Below the pieces are notes generated by a model. The model had not been told where the DNA came from. It ran no database searches and was given only the letters and a program-made list of their open reading frames with translations. A stretch of DNA of 64,000 nt. Origin: Campanula takesimana (taxonomy: Eukaryota > Streptophyta > Magnoliopsida > Asterales > Campanulaceae). This document shows, one piece after another, positions 44,505-55,970 of this stretch. The stretch lies in assembly GCA_026119855.1 (NCBI GenBank), contig JAOWBW010000182.1, positions 1,032,297 to 1,096,296 on the forward strand, in the 5' to 3' direction. Made by a program: the position numbers and the translations under genes. Position 1 is the stretch's first letter. Every line of letters begins with the position of its first letter.

Positions 44505-46140
44505 GGGTTAATTGCAATTTAGACCCTGAAGTACCATACCACCCTTCCAAACGAACCCTGATATGTTATTTTTGTCAAATCGGGTCTTCATGTTTTAAAA
44601 ACTCGCCAAATAAGACCTTTTTGACGAAAACTGTCAAAAATCGCTGTTAAGTGATCACGTGCGATTCTCGTGACCAATTTTGAGGGGTTAATTGCAATTT
44701 AGACCCTGAAGTATGTTACCACCCTTCCAATCGAGCCCTGGCTGTCTTTTTCGCCAGATCAGACCTTGGGGTAATTCATTTTCGCCGGTTAGGGCATTTT
44801 TGACGGAATCTGTTAAAAACTTAGTTAAAAAGCATGTGCCATGCACGTGACTAACGGAATTGGGTAGTTTTAAGTTGATATTTCATTTAAGCGGCTTAAT
44901 GAAAATTTCAAACTTAACAGGGCTGAAATCAAAACAATTATCAAAAAAAATTATTTGAGCAAAAAACAATTATCAAAATATTAAATAAAACCATACAATA
45001 TAATTTTATTATCATTACTTTCATCAATTTTTTAAATTTACCAAATGTTGAATTTTTTGTTTTAAAAACTATTTATTGATTTTGTTAAACCAATAAATTT
45101 TCTTTTCGAGCATTCACTATTTAACTATTTTATTTTCATTTTTATTACTTCTTAATTACTCTCTCCTTCCCCAAATATTTTTTATTTGGCTATTAATTGT
45201 TTTTTGGCTCGTTTGATAGACCGGTACGTATAAGCATTACTCCCCCTGTCCCATCTGAATTAAGATTTTCTCTCCCGACACGGGGATTAAGGAATAATAG
45301 CATTACTCCCTCTGTCCCATCCTAATTCGAATGGGACGGAGGGAGTAATGCTTATACGTACCGGTCTATCAAACGAGTAAAAAAAAAAGGTTAATAGCCA
45401 AATAAAAATTATTTGGGGAAGGAGAGAATAATTAAGAAGTAAAAAAAAGGAAAATAAAATATTTAATTTTGCCTTGAAAGAAAATGATTATTTATATAAG
45501 ATAAAATATATAAATAGTGAATGCTCGAAAATATTTTTTTTTTGGTTTAACAAAATCAATAAATAGTTTTTTTTTTTTTTAAAACAAAAAATTCAAAATT
45601 TGGTAAATTTAAAAAATTGATGAAAGTAATGATAATAAAATTATATTGTATGGTTTTATTTAATATTTTGATAATTGTTTTTTGCTCAAATAAAATTTTT
45701 TGATAATTGTTTTGATTTCAGCCCTGTTAAGTTTGGAATTTTCATTAAGCCCCTTAAATGAAATATCAACTTAAAACTACCCAATTCCATTAGTCACTTG
45801 CATGTCACATGATTTTTAACTGAGTTTTAAACAGATTCCGTTAAAAAAGCCCTAACTGGCGAAAATGAATTACCCCAAGGTCTGATCTGGCGAAAAAGAC
45901 AGCCAGGGCTCGATTGGAAGGGTAGTAACATACTTCAGGGTCTAAATTGCAATTAACCCCTCAAAAATTGGTCACGAGAATCGCACGTGATCACTTAACA
46001 GCGATTTTTGACAGTTTCCGTCAAAAAAGCCTTATTTGGCGAGTTTTTAAAACATGAAGACCCGATTTGACAAAAATAATATATCAGGGTTCGCTTGGAA
46101 GGGTGGTATGGTACTTCAGGGTCTAAATTGCAATTAACCC
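44505..46140. mobile_element. Foldback element: 1.6 kb inverted repeat
   Basis: Two arms of about 800 bases in opposite orientation. The left begins GGGTTAATTGCAATTTAGAC and the right ends with its complement. The match continues nearly to a centre at about 45330, where GGTACGTATAAGCATTACTC faces its complement. Within each arm a 190-base module occurs twice in tandem (second copies from about 44696 and to about 45955). Flanks are T runs, so a TSD cannot be judged. No gene. Transcription would give a very long hairpin RNA. Confidence 0.85.
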
Positions 46141-46181
46141 TTTTTTTGTAAGGCTTTATTAGTAACAGTAGGTTACACATA

Positions 46182-46365
46182 CTCCCTCCGTCCCTTTTTT
46201 AAAATGAGTTTGCACATTAATTAAAAAAAGGTGAAAAATGTGAGACAACTAAATGGGTAAAACATTTTAAAAGTGTTATTAAAACATTTTCATTTTAGGA
46301 TTTTGTAAGTTAATGTGGGACAATCAAATGGTTAATTTTTGTAGATTAAAGAGGGACGGAGGGAG
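46182..46365. mobile_element. Stowaway MITE (184 bases)
   Basis: CTCCCTCCGTCCCT at the left and AGGGACGGAGGGAG at the right, with TA target copies at 46180-46181 and 46366-46367. Interior has paired AAATGG/CATTT blocks. Confidence 0.88.
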
Positions 46366-46389
46366 TATTATTTTTATTTTATTTTTGAA

Positions 46390-46600
46390 AGGTTACACGT
46401 AAGGGTGTCAGTGGTTTGGTCTAAACCGTGATTTGAGACCGAACCGAACCAAACCATGCGGTTTAGTTCGGTTTTTAAGTATGAATGATTCGGTTCGGTT
46501 TAAAAAATTGACAAACCACGTGGTTTGATTTGGTCTACGGTCTGACCTCTTCAGACCAAACCAAACCTAACCGTTCCGAACCGAACAACAATTTAACACT
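46390..46600. repeat. Imperfect inverted repeat rich in ACCGAACCGAACC
   Basis: GGTCTAAACCG, GAACCGAACCAAACC, GGTTCGGTTTA and GGTCTGACC-like blocks face each other. This resembles short non-autonomous elements widespread in plants, but termini and target copies were not clear. Confidence 0.4.
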
Positions 46601-47256
46601 TTGATACAGAACCATGATATCGAAAGGAATAACCAAATATGAAATTAAAACTTAACCCCAGTTTAAGGTTCACATGTACCTGATCCCATGAACTCCTCGC
46701 GATGTTATTTTCATCGATACATAGATAAAATTAAGTCATAATATATATAAGATTTAAATTTTAATCAAGTAATGATATCGTATAGAACTATAATATACCA
46801 AATTATATAGGGAAAAAAGTATGAAATTTTTTGAGACAAAGTGAGTATAAGTAAGTAAATGTAACTTCTTCTTTTTTTCTAAAAGAAGTATTGATATAGT
46901 CCATCTGTCCTCGTTTAAAATTTCACCATTTACCCAAAAAAAAAAGAGTGTTGCATTAGAAGCTTCACACTTTCTAAAATGATATATATTATGGCCCCAC
47001 TCTTATTTCTTTCACATGTCCCCTTTGTCTTTTTTGAAGGTTCACCATTTAAATTGGCTACAAGAATTAACGAAGTTATTATTGTGAATATGTATCGATA
47101 GTTGGAAAGGAGAAGTGGACTAAGTTGTGTGTATATATAAATATCACTCATTTTTTCTACTCATAACCATTTCCTACTCACTTTTTTTCTTAATTTTAGC
47201 CTACAAAAATGGTGATACTGAAAGCGGCGTCGAGGGGAAGTAAATATATAGGTTTT
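46601..47256. other. CACTA interior, no gene
   Basis: AT-rich with no coding signal. Fragments of a Stowaway-like motif (CATCTGTCCTCGTTTAAAAT) occur near 46900. Confidence 0.45.
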
Positions 47257-47530
47257 TTAACAACATTTTAAAAAAACGTTGTGTATGTAACAAGTACAAC
47301 GTTTAGTAAAAAACGTTGTCTAAAGTTTTTTTATTACAACGTTGCTGGATATACGTTGTGGTTTTGTGCAACGTTTTTCAAGAAAACGTTGTCAATACAC
47401 TTTTTAACAACGTTTATTAAAAAAACGTTGTCATAACATAAAACCACAACGTTTTGCTGAGAAACGTTGTCAAATTGGGTTAATGACAACGTTTATCTAA
47501 AAACGTTGTTAGCAAAACGTTGTTAAAGAC
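47257..47530. repeat. Right subterminal repeat array of the CACTA element
   Basis: About 14 copies of AACGTTG/CAACGTT, many as close inverted pairs, ending just before the terminal AGACCCTTTTTGTTGTAGTG. Confidence 0.9.
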
Positions 47531-47549
47531 CCTTTTTGTTGTAGTGTTT

Positions 47550-48260
47550 GGGTGAATTTGATTTCGGAGTAGGTAAGTCATTAGCTCTCTCTTGCTTGTA
47601 ATAACATGCCTATATGTTATTCTTGATATCTGTGCTTGTTAATTTCGTGATTGGAATGAGTTTTGTGATACTTGTAAAAATTGGGACGAAGGGAGTATTC
47701 TTGTACTGTGTAAAGAGAAGGAACAAAATTATACTCCTACTTGGAAATGGAATAAAATTATACTCCTGAGTGTTATTGAAGTGCTAGTAATTATGCTATT
47801 CGTGGGACGGTGAAATATTAACTTGATTAAATGTTTATACAAGCATATTAGAAAAATTATACTTATACTTGTGGGACGGTGAAATGAATGAAAGTATCCC
47901 TAAATAAGTACATTAGTATATTAGAAAGTTATACTCGTACTTGTGGGACGGTGAAATATTTAAATGGAATAAAAGGAAATTATTCAATTACTTGTGGGAC
48001 GGTAAAATTAATGAAAGTATCCCTACAGAAGTGTTCTGAGCATGTTAAATTGCACTCTTGAATGTTAGGGAGTGTTAGTAAGTTTATACTCCTACTTGTG
48101 GGACGGGTGAAATTTGAATAGCAAGAAAAATGAGAAATTTGAGCTCCACGCTTCTGGGCGACCGCCCAGAGGGGCCATGGGCGACCGCCCAAAACTACTG
48201 AAAGAGGGGTTCCAAAAGTCTAGTCTGGGCGACCGCCCAAGTCCCCTGTTTCAGAATAAG
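47550..48260 (+). repeat. Gypsy2 3' LTR, second part, with two repeat arrays
   Basis: Continues the LTR of 31644-32051. Array one (47690-48115) has five or six copies of ACTTGTGGGACGGTGAAAT in spaced units. Array two (48156-48238) has three perfect GGGCGACCGCCC palindromes at 48156-48167, 48179-48190 and 48227-48238. They are followed by CCCCTGTTTCAGAA, a context also found after the GC words of the Gypsy1 and Gypsy3 LTRs. Confidence 0.75.
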
Positions 48261-48472
48261 TGGTTTAAACTCAAATGAAATGAAACCTTATCCCTCCCAA
48301 GGCATAGAGCCTTAGTATAGGATGTCCTAGCAAGTGTATATGTACCTTTTGGGGCATTAGAACTTGATCTTGAATATGAGTACTCATAGAATTAAAATGA
48401 GAACTTGAGCCTAAGAGTAAGAACTCTTTTAATTGTCTTGAAAGTGCTAAGAACAAGCACTAATGTGTTATA
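48261..48472. other. Unassigned sequence left of Gypsy3, no gene
   Basis: Contains AAGTGCTAAGAACAAGCACT near 48441. A close relative of it is at 55769, right of Gypsy3. Ends in TTATA (48468-48472), the Gypsy3 target copy. Confidence 0.45.
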
Positions 48473-50694
48473 TGTCGCGCCCCAGACCCGTGGTCCTACT
48501 TGGCCCCACGCTCGGGACACGATTGGAAAACGTAATAAAATATTTTTAGAAATTTTTTCGAAATATACTTTCATAAAGTTTAACAAAATCCACACTCGAA
48601 GTTCAAAGACTTCCATTTAACTTTCAAACAAACTCTTTCACAAACGAAAGTACTTAGCCCGAACGCTTACACACTCTTATACAAATGTACACTTACCACA
48701 CTTTAACAAAACAAGAGACACACGGATAAAGTCTCGGGTACACTACCCCAAAGGTTATACATTTATATAATGTAACCTTTAATCCACACTTACTTTCCAA
48801 AATGGATTCTCAACCCGACGTCCTCCCTTCTGAAGTGACCTATCCCCTGGACTCGCCTTTATCTAAAACAGTAAACAAATAAGGGGTGAGAATGAATCTC
48901 AGTAAGCTACTAAAATGCAACTACGTTACATGCTGAAATGATACTCGTAATTGAACAATGTCAATAAACATTCATTTAAAACATAACATGAGAGGCAAAG
49001 CCAACTTATCACACCACACATAAGGCGAAAATAAACACTCATAAGTGGATACTGAGCCAAGGTTCTCGAATCAAACATATAACCATTTGAGAAAACCATC
49101 TGAGAAAACCATCTGAGCAGCATAAATAGCTGAAGCTGGGGTCCCAAAAACCAAACCATAACCATCAGAATCAAAGTAACAACGGGGGGAATATGACACA
49201 AAGTCATAACCCAAGGCTCACGCAAGGGAGCGATTCATCCCATTCAAGGCCAATCTGGACTGGGGAAAACAAAAAAGGCAACAACAGAAAACCTTATAGT
49301 GAACTTGGCTTGTGTGCCACTATAATTCTCCCACTGCCTGAATCAAGGTACCAATGGAAAAACTTATAGTGAACTTAACTTGTGACACTATAATTCTCCC
49401 ACTGCCTGACACCACAAAAAGTACCAGCTGGACTTTAAACACAAGCATAGTAATGAATACTTGCTTAAACAACAACCGGGGGCAATAATTCCAAAGTAGG
49501 GAACCAAGCCAAATACATCACAAAGATGAACCAATCCAAACCACATCAAAAGATGTTCAACAATATCCAATTAACTTTTAGTCAAATTCCACAACACATT
49601 TGTTCACAAAGGAACCAATTTCAAACACTAGAGTGTTCCAAAATGACCATTTATGTCAACTAGAGTAGTACCCAAAACCTAGACTAAGAATACATCCTAG
49701 TCTTAATCAAACAAAAAGAGGATTTCTGAAACTAGGGGCGAGCGGGCGCTCAAACTAAACCGGGCGGGCGCTCGGCAGACCAGGCGGACGCTCAGAAAGT
49801 ACCAAGCGGGCGCCCCAGGTCAACAGGGAATTTGGTCATGAAATAAAAGGTAAGCGGGCACTCCACTATGCGCGCGCGGGCGCTCCAAAGGCTAGCGGGC
49901 GGGCGCTCGATACCCACCAGGCCAAAAACTTGCTAATTTTACTCCCTTCATTTCACCGTCCCAAAAGTATTAACACACTTATACTTCTTACATAAACCTT
50001 AGCCAAAAGAACCCAAGAAACACTCTTATACTTTCCTTACCATTTCAAAACCAACTTTCCAAATACTCCCTTTGTCCCAAAATTACAAGTATCACAAAAC
50101 TTATTCAAAACATAATTTCACAACACATATAGCACATATAACATATATATGACCATTTTAACATTTAAAGGGGAATTAGTAACTTACCTATTTCTGAAAA
50201 AAGTATCGAGGAAATATGTTTTGTTCGGGTAGAAATGACCTACTCAACGCCCTGATCATTTTTATATAATTAGATTTTAAAACGGATACGTAAATAAAAA
50301 GAATTAAATCGAAATAGGTTGAACTTACCTTTTTCTCTTAACCTTAGGAAAGAAACGAGAGAATGTTGCAGTATATTTGTGAACACAGAGAGAGAAAGAA
50401 GGATAGGCATAAGCTTTATAAAGATATTTACCCAAGATTTTATTTTGGTCACTCAACTTTCATTTTCAACAATTAAGCCCCTAAAGTTATATTTTCACAA
50501 AAGACCCTAATGTTTTAACTTAATCATTTAACTCCTTTAACCATTATTACTACTAACTAAGTAAATAACACAATTAATCAAACTATATGTGCAAGTCATA
50601 AAATATGATGCAACACATAAAATGCACACATAAGTTCAAATTAAGATCCTCCAAAAATATAAAATAAATTTGGACGGGTTTTGAGGTTGTTACA
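48473..50694 (-). repeat. 3' LTR of Gypsy3, full length
   Basis: 2222 bases. At about 49735-49910 it has seven to eight copies of GCGGGCGCTC-like words (some GCGGGCGCCC, GGCGGACGCTC, GCGGGCACTC). An ATAATTCTCCCACTGCCTGA duplication with spacing of about 75 bases lies at about 49320-49410. Confidence 0.92.
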
Positions 50695-50711
50695 ATCACT
50701 CCCCCTTAAAG
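50695..50711 (-). promoter_or_regulatory. Polypurine tract of Gypsy3
   Basis: CTTTAAGGGGGAGTGAT on the minus strand, directly before the 3' LTR. Confidence 0.9.
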
Positions 50712-50739
50712 AAAATTCGTCCCGAATTTTAGAGTAACT

Positions 50740-53700
50740 TACCAAACGAATCGAACAACCAACGGTATTTCCTTTCCATTTCCACTCAAGTATCTCTAGA
50801 GGTTGAAGTAGACCGGTAGGTCTTTAATGTTCAGCTTTAATCTGTTGATAAGTCAAACACTTGATACGTAATCCACTATTTCCCATTTTATATTATTCCA
50901 CTAAAATATTGTTTCAAATTCTGATACATCTTGGTACTCTCGGGATGAATAATATACTTGAACTCGTGACCCTCATCAAGAACTTGGCGTTTAATTCCAT
51001 CAATATCTAGTACACATAGCCACCCTCTATAAGTTAATACTCCCTCAAGATTAAAAGAGAGATCTTTAGATTTTCTATCTTTGGTTTTATCCACTATCTT
51101 TCTCAACTCGAGGTCATTCTTCTGAGCATCTTTTATCCGTTGAATTAAGGTTAGCAATACTCTATTATTCGCAAACATACTCCATGTCTCAATTCATAAG
51201 GATACCAATCTCAAGCATCTTCCATTCTCGGACCATCCTCGAAACTATGTAAGATTTCTGACTAATAGTATCTGCGACCACGTTTGCCTTGCCCAGATGA
51301 TAAGAGATGGTACAATCATAGTCCTTTACAAGCTCCATCCATCTACGCTGTCGGTTGTGCAACTCTTTATAGAAGAAAAGATATCTCAACTCTTATGATT
51401 TGTAAAAATCTCAAACATTGTTCCATAAAGATAATGTTTCCACTTATGTAACGCAAAACAATCGCAACAAGTTCCATGTCATGGGTCGGATAGTTCTGTC
51501 CACAAGGAGTTGACTTCCTCAAAGCATCACTGTAAATAACCAAATTATCATTCCCCTTAGGTAACGTAAGAATAAGTACAATGGTCAATCTTTTCTTTAA
51601 TTCCTCAAAACTGACTTGACATTTTTCATCCCACATATTCGGTACATTCTTTTTAGTCCACTAAGTGAATGGTGTAGCAATCTTGAAAAACCCCTCAATA
51701 AATCTTCAATAATACTCCGCTAAACCCAGAAAATTTTGCAAATAACTGCTTCCATCGGATTCCAGACAAAACCATTCGCAAATGTTGTTCATGTTCCTCT
51801 CGAGATTTAGAATAAACAAGGATATTACTGATAAAGACAACCACAAAGGTATCAAGATAAGGTTTGAAAACCTGATTCATCATATCCATAAGAACAACGG
51901 GAGCATTAGTTAACCCGACAGGCATGACAAGAAACTTATAGTGACCATACCTACTACGAAAAGTAGTCTTAGAGATGTCTTCAGAATGAATCTGCAACTA
52001 ATGATAACCACTCCTCAATATCAAACTTCGAAAAGACAACAGACCCTTGAAGTTGATCAAATAAATCATTAATATGAGGCAAAGGATATTTGTTCTTTAC
52101 AGTCACCTGATTAAACTCTCTATAGTCGATGCATAGTCTCAAGGACCATCTTTCTTCTTTATAAACAACACAGAAGCTCCCTACGGTGATACACCAATTA
52201 AACTTTCAACTCTTTCAATTCAGCTGGAGCCATTCTGTAAGGTACCTTAAATATCAGGGTAGTACCTTGAAGTAAGTCAATACAGAACTCGATTTCTCTA
52301 TCGGGAGGCATAGAATACTCAGTAGAGAACATATAAGGAAACTCTTTAACAATATGCACATCCTCTATTTCAAGCAACCTTTTTAGTAGTATCGAGAACA
52401 CTGGCCAAGAATCCCACACAACCATGGTGTAACAATTTCCTAGCTTTCACATAAGAAATAATACGAATCCCCCTACCCAAAGGAGCAGCCTCAGAAATAA
52501 ATTCAGGCACATCAGGAATAGAGAATGTGACAACCCTTTTATAATAATAAACTGAAGCATGGTATTTACTTAACCAATCCATTCCCAAGATAATATCAAA
52601 ATCTTGTAATGGCAAAACAACTAAATCAGCAAGTACAACATGTTCACGAATATGCACATCACAAGTACGCAACACTCTATCAGTTGCCAAACACTCCCCC
52701 ATAGGAGTGGACACCTCTAACACATAAGGTAGAGATTGAGGAGACAAATGTAACTGAGATGCAAAAATGTACAAACACATATAAATGCAATGAGCCGGGG
52801 TCTATAAGTGCACGTGCCCTCAAACTAGACACATAAATTATACCTCCAATCACAGCAGAAGAATCTAAAGCCTGTTGTTGATTAGTAGCAAAAACGCAAC
52901 CCTGCACCTTAGGCTTTCCCGAGGCATCCTTCTTCTGACCCTGTGATGATCCAACTCCACTCCCATATGATACATTCCTGGTTCTAGGACAATCCCTTTG
53001 AAAATGATCAAACTGACCACAATTCAAACACTTACCCAACTTCTTCCAACACCTTTCTTCAGAATACCCTTCCTTCTGACAATAATTACATATCCTTCTA
53101 CTTTGATTTCCTGAGGTGTTACCTTGATTGTTGGCAATTGATTGCCCCTGAGGTTGTCCTTTGTTTTATAATGATATTCCCTGACCTCCTCGATTGTCAC
53201 CATACTGTGGTTGAGGTCTTCCTTGCCTTTCCGCACCTGATTGTTCAAATTTCCTCTTATGTTCTTCAATATGGTGCTCCACTTGATAAACTCTATCAAC
53301 TGCATCTTGAACATCCTGTAACTTGGGAAATACTAGTTGAATTCGGGTCACATTTCTCAATCCTTTCACAAATCGCATTGCCTTCCTCTCCTCAGTTGCA
53401 ACTAAATGAGTACAGTACCTGGATAACTCTGTGAATTTAGATGTATAATGAGCCACGGACATAACATTTTGCTCTAAGTTGAGAAACTCCATTTCTTTCC
53501 TGTCTTGATCCACCCGAGGAATAAAATGTTCCTTGAATTTCTTCAGAAAATTTTCCCAAGTATATGGTACATGATTCCCATCCCAATTAGTTTTCAAAGC
53601 TTTCCACCAATACTCAGCAGCTCCACTCATTTTATAAGTAGCAAACATGATTTGATCTTTATCAGAACATCTCAAAGCATCAAATATTTTCTCCATCGAT

Positions 53701-53894
53701 TCAATCCACCTTTCCACTTTAGCCCCATCTAGTTCTCAATCATAGCCTATTGATTCCATCTTTAAGAACTGTTCTAACCCATATCTCGGAGGTACTTGAT
53801 CTTCTCATTGTCTTTAATCATTTAAGGTTTTCATGGCTGCTTCAACATTCCCTTGCCTTGAAGGACCTGACTGATCTCTTTCTGTACCAACCAT
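50740..53894 (-). pseudogene. Gypsy3 gag-pol, heavily broken
   Basis: The probable start ATG is at 53894-53892. Recognisable pieces in order: gag (WIESMEKIFDAL, FLKKFKEHFIPRVDQDRKE; 53717-53166), CCHC knuckle (CLNCGQFDHFQRDC, about 53035), protease (ALIDPGS about 52800, VILGMDWLSKYHASV about 52590), RT (about 52350-51700), RNase H (GNDNLVIYSDAL about 51550, NVVADTISQKSY about 51260), integrase zinc finger (YIIHPESTKMYQNLKQYF about 50940). The RT active-site FIDD reads FISN (about 51830), removing both catalytic aspartates. After WKWKG (about 50780) the sequence jumps to the element's 3' end, so integrase core and chromodomain are deleted. Frameshifts and stops split it into nine or more pieces. 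Confidence 0.92.
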
Positions 53895-53990
53895 TTTTAA
53901 TAAGTACCTTCATAAGACTCTCAATGTTACTCACCCTATACACAACTACCCTCCTAGGTCACTTAGTCATTCTAGACCATCTACAACCTA

Positions 53991-54002
53991 GCTCTTATAC
54001 CA
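53991..54002 (-). promoter_or_regulatory. Primer binding site of Gypsy3
   Basis: Minus strand TGGTATAAGAGC, one base different from the tRNA-Met type site of the other elements, two bases from the LTR. Confidence 0.85.
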
Positions 54003-54004
54003 AC

Positions 54005-55452
54005 TGTCGCGCCCCAGACCCGTGGTCCCACTTGGCCCCACGCTCGGGACACGATTGGAAGACGTCATAAAACACTTTTAGAAATTTTTTCGAAATATAC
54101 TTTCATAAAGTTTAACAAAATCCACACTCGAAGTTCAAAGACTTCCATTTAACTTTCAAACAAACTCTTTCACAAACGAAAGTACTTAGCCCGAACGCTT
54201 ACACACTCTTATACAAATGTACAATTACCACACTTTAACAAAATAAGAGACACACGGATAAAGTCTCGGGTACACTACCCCAAAGATTATACATTTATAT
54301 AATGTAACCTTTAAACCACACTTACTTTCCAAAATGGATTCTCAACCCGACGTCCTCCCTTATGAAGTGACCTATCCCCTGGACTCGCCTTTATCTAAAA
54401 CAGTAAACAAATAAGGGGTGAGAATGAATCTCAGTAAGCTACTAAAATGCAACTACGTTACATGCTGAAATGATACTCGTAATTGAACAATGTCAATAAA
54501 CATTCATTTAGCACATAACATGAGAGGCAAAGCCAACTCATCACACCACACATAAGGCGGAAATAAACACTCATAAGTGGATACTGAGCCAAGGTTCTCG
54601 AATCAAACATATAACCATCTGAGAAAACCATCTGAGCAGCATAAATAGCTGAAGCTGGGATCCCGAAAACCAAACCATAACCATCAGAATCAAAGTAACA
54701 ACAGGGGGAATATGACACAAAGTCATAACCCAAGGCTCACGCAAGGGAGCGATTCATCCCATCCAAGGCCAATCTGGACAGGGGAAAACAAAAAAGGCAA
54801 CAGCGGAAAACCTTATAGTAAACTTGGCTTGTGTGCCACTATAATTCTCCCACTGCCTGACTCAAGGTACCAATGGAAAATTTTTATAGTGAACTTAACT
54901 TGTACCACTATAATTCTCTCACTGCCTGACACCACAACAAGTACCAGCTGGACTTTAAACACAAGCATAGTAATGAATACTTGCTTAAACAACAACCGGG
55001 GGAAATGATTCCAAAGTAGGGAACCAAGCCAAACACATCACAAAGATGAACCAATCCAAACTACATCAAAAGATGTTCAACAATATCCAATTAACTTTTA
55101 GTCAAATTCCACAACACATTTGTTCACAAAGGAACCAATTTCAAACACTAGAGTGTTTCACAATGACCATTTAAGTCAACTAGAGTAGTACCTAAAACCT
55201 AGACTAAGAATACATCCTAGTCTTAATCAAACAAAAAGAGGATTTCTGAAACTAGGGGCGAGCGGGCGCTCAAACTAAACCGGGCGGGCGCTCGGCAGAC
55301 CAGGCGGGCGCTCAGAAAGTACCAAGCGGGCGCCCCAGGTTAACAGGGAATTTGGTCATGAAATAAAAGGTAAGCGGGCACTCTACTATGCGCGCGCGGG
55401 CACTAGAACAATGTCTTGAAACTAAATTTGGACGGGTTTTGGGGTCCTTATA
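54005..55452 (-). repeat. 5' LTR of Gypsy3, internally deleted
   Basis: 1448 bases. It matches the 3' LTR from TGTCGCG up to CGCGCGCGGGC (55399), then lacks about 800 bases and resumes at AATTTGGACGGGTTTT near the end. Between the two is about 25 bases that match DNA to the right of the element (see findings). It ends TTATA where the partner ends TTACA. Confidence 0.9.
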
Positions 55453-55457
55453 TTATA

Positions 55458-55970
55458 TGTGTCTTGAAACTAATGTTTTTGCACCTTAGGGGCACTAGAA
55501 CAATGTCTTGAGCTTGAACATCCAAAGTATAAGATTAAGAACTTGTAAGTATGAGATGTATAACTCATCTACTTAGCTTGAACTTGAAGTATAAGACAAT
55601 TAAATCTTGCACAGACTTGAATATCCAAAGATTGGAATAATAACTTGAGTATAAGATAATTAATTCTTGTACGTGTCTTGAACATCCAAAGAATTGGATT
55701 GAAACTTGAATGTAAGATAATAAAATCTTGTACATGACTTGAAACCAATACATGTGTATGGTAATGAACTTGAAAGTGCTATGAACAAGCACTAACGTGT
55801 TAGAACTATCCTTGGTGTGTATGTGCAAATCTTGCACATAATTACTTGATAGAATGTGGCTTGTTGACTACTTGATACATGGTATGAATAACCAAAGAGT
55901 TGGAATATGAAGTATATAAAGTATAAAGAAGATATCTTGTTCTTGAGATGAGTTCTTAAAGAAAGAGGGA
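55458..55970 (+). other. 3' region of an older Sirevirus-like element, with degenerate tandem repeats
   Basis: No gene. Units of about 60 bases share CTTGAA(C/T)ATCCAAAG, ATTGGAA and GTATAAGATAATTAA(A/T)TC (55505-55745). It ends GAAAGAGGGA, a polypurine tract directly before an LTR start at 55971, so this is probably the 3' untranslated region of an old copia element. Confidence 0.55.

Larger units (their letters stand above)
32052..47546. mobile_element. CACTA (En/Spm-like) transposon, 15.5 kb, non-autonomous
   Basis: Both ends carry the inverted repeat CACTACAACAAAAA (14 bases identical). The 3-base TSD is TTT (32049-32051 and 47547-47549). Subterminal arrays of CAACGTTT/AAACGTTG occupy the first and last few hundred bases, as in En/Spm elements where the transposon protein binds such repeats. 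I see no transposase (TnpD/TnpA) frame. The interior holds captured host exons, two Mutator-like elements, Stowaway MITEs and a foldback element. Confidence 0.92.
30444..48260 (+). mobile_element. Gypsy2: decayed chromovirus-like Ty3/gypsy element, 3' part, split by CACTA
   Basis: Pol remnants (30500-31600), PPT, then a 3' LTR beginning TGTAACGCCCG at 31644. The LTR is interrupted at 32051 by the CACTA transposon and resumes at 47550. The LTR shares ATGATCAGGGC and a GTTTTGTGATACTTGTAA block with the (reverse-complemented) Gypsy3 LTR, which confirms its identity and the joining point. Its 5' part must lie beyond the Tat element, left of the window. Its right end was not located; 48260 is the last recognisable base. 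Confidence 0.75.
48473..55452 (-). mobile_element. Gypsy3: defective chromovirus on the minus strand
   Basis: 3' LTR 48473-50694, 5' LTR 54005-55452 (shortened), exact TSD TTATA at 48468-48472 and 55453-55457. The PBS (minus) is at 53991-54002, the PPT (minus) at 50695-50711. LTR ends on the plus strand: TGTCGCGCCCC to TTGTTACA. Its gag-pol resembles Gypsy1 in order and motifs, but is a different family with a distinct LTR word (GCGGGCGCTC). Pol is broken by many stops and lacks the integrase core and chromodomain. Confidence 0.93.

Noticed and set aside
48156..48238. CRISPR-like spaced palindromes GGGCGACCGCCC
   Set aside because: Only three short repeats with unequal spacing, in an LTR of a plant retroelement; no cas genes.
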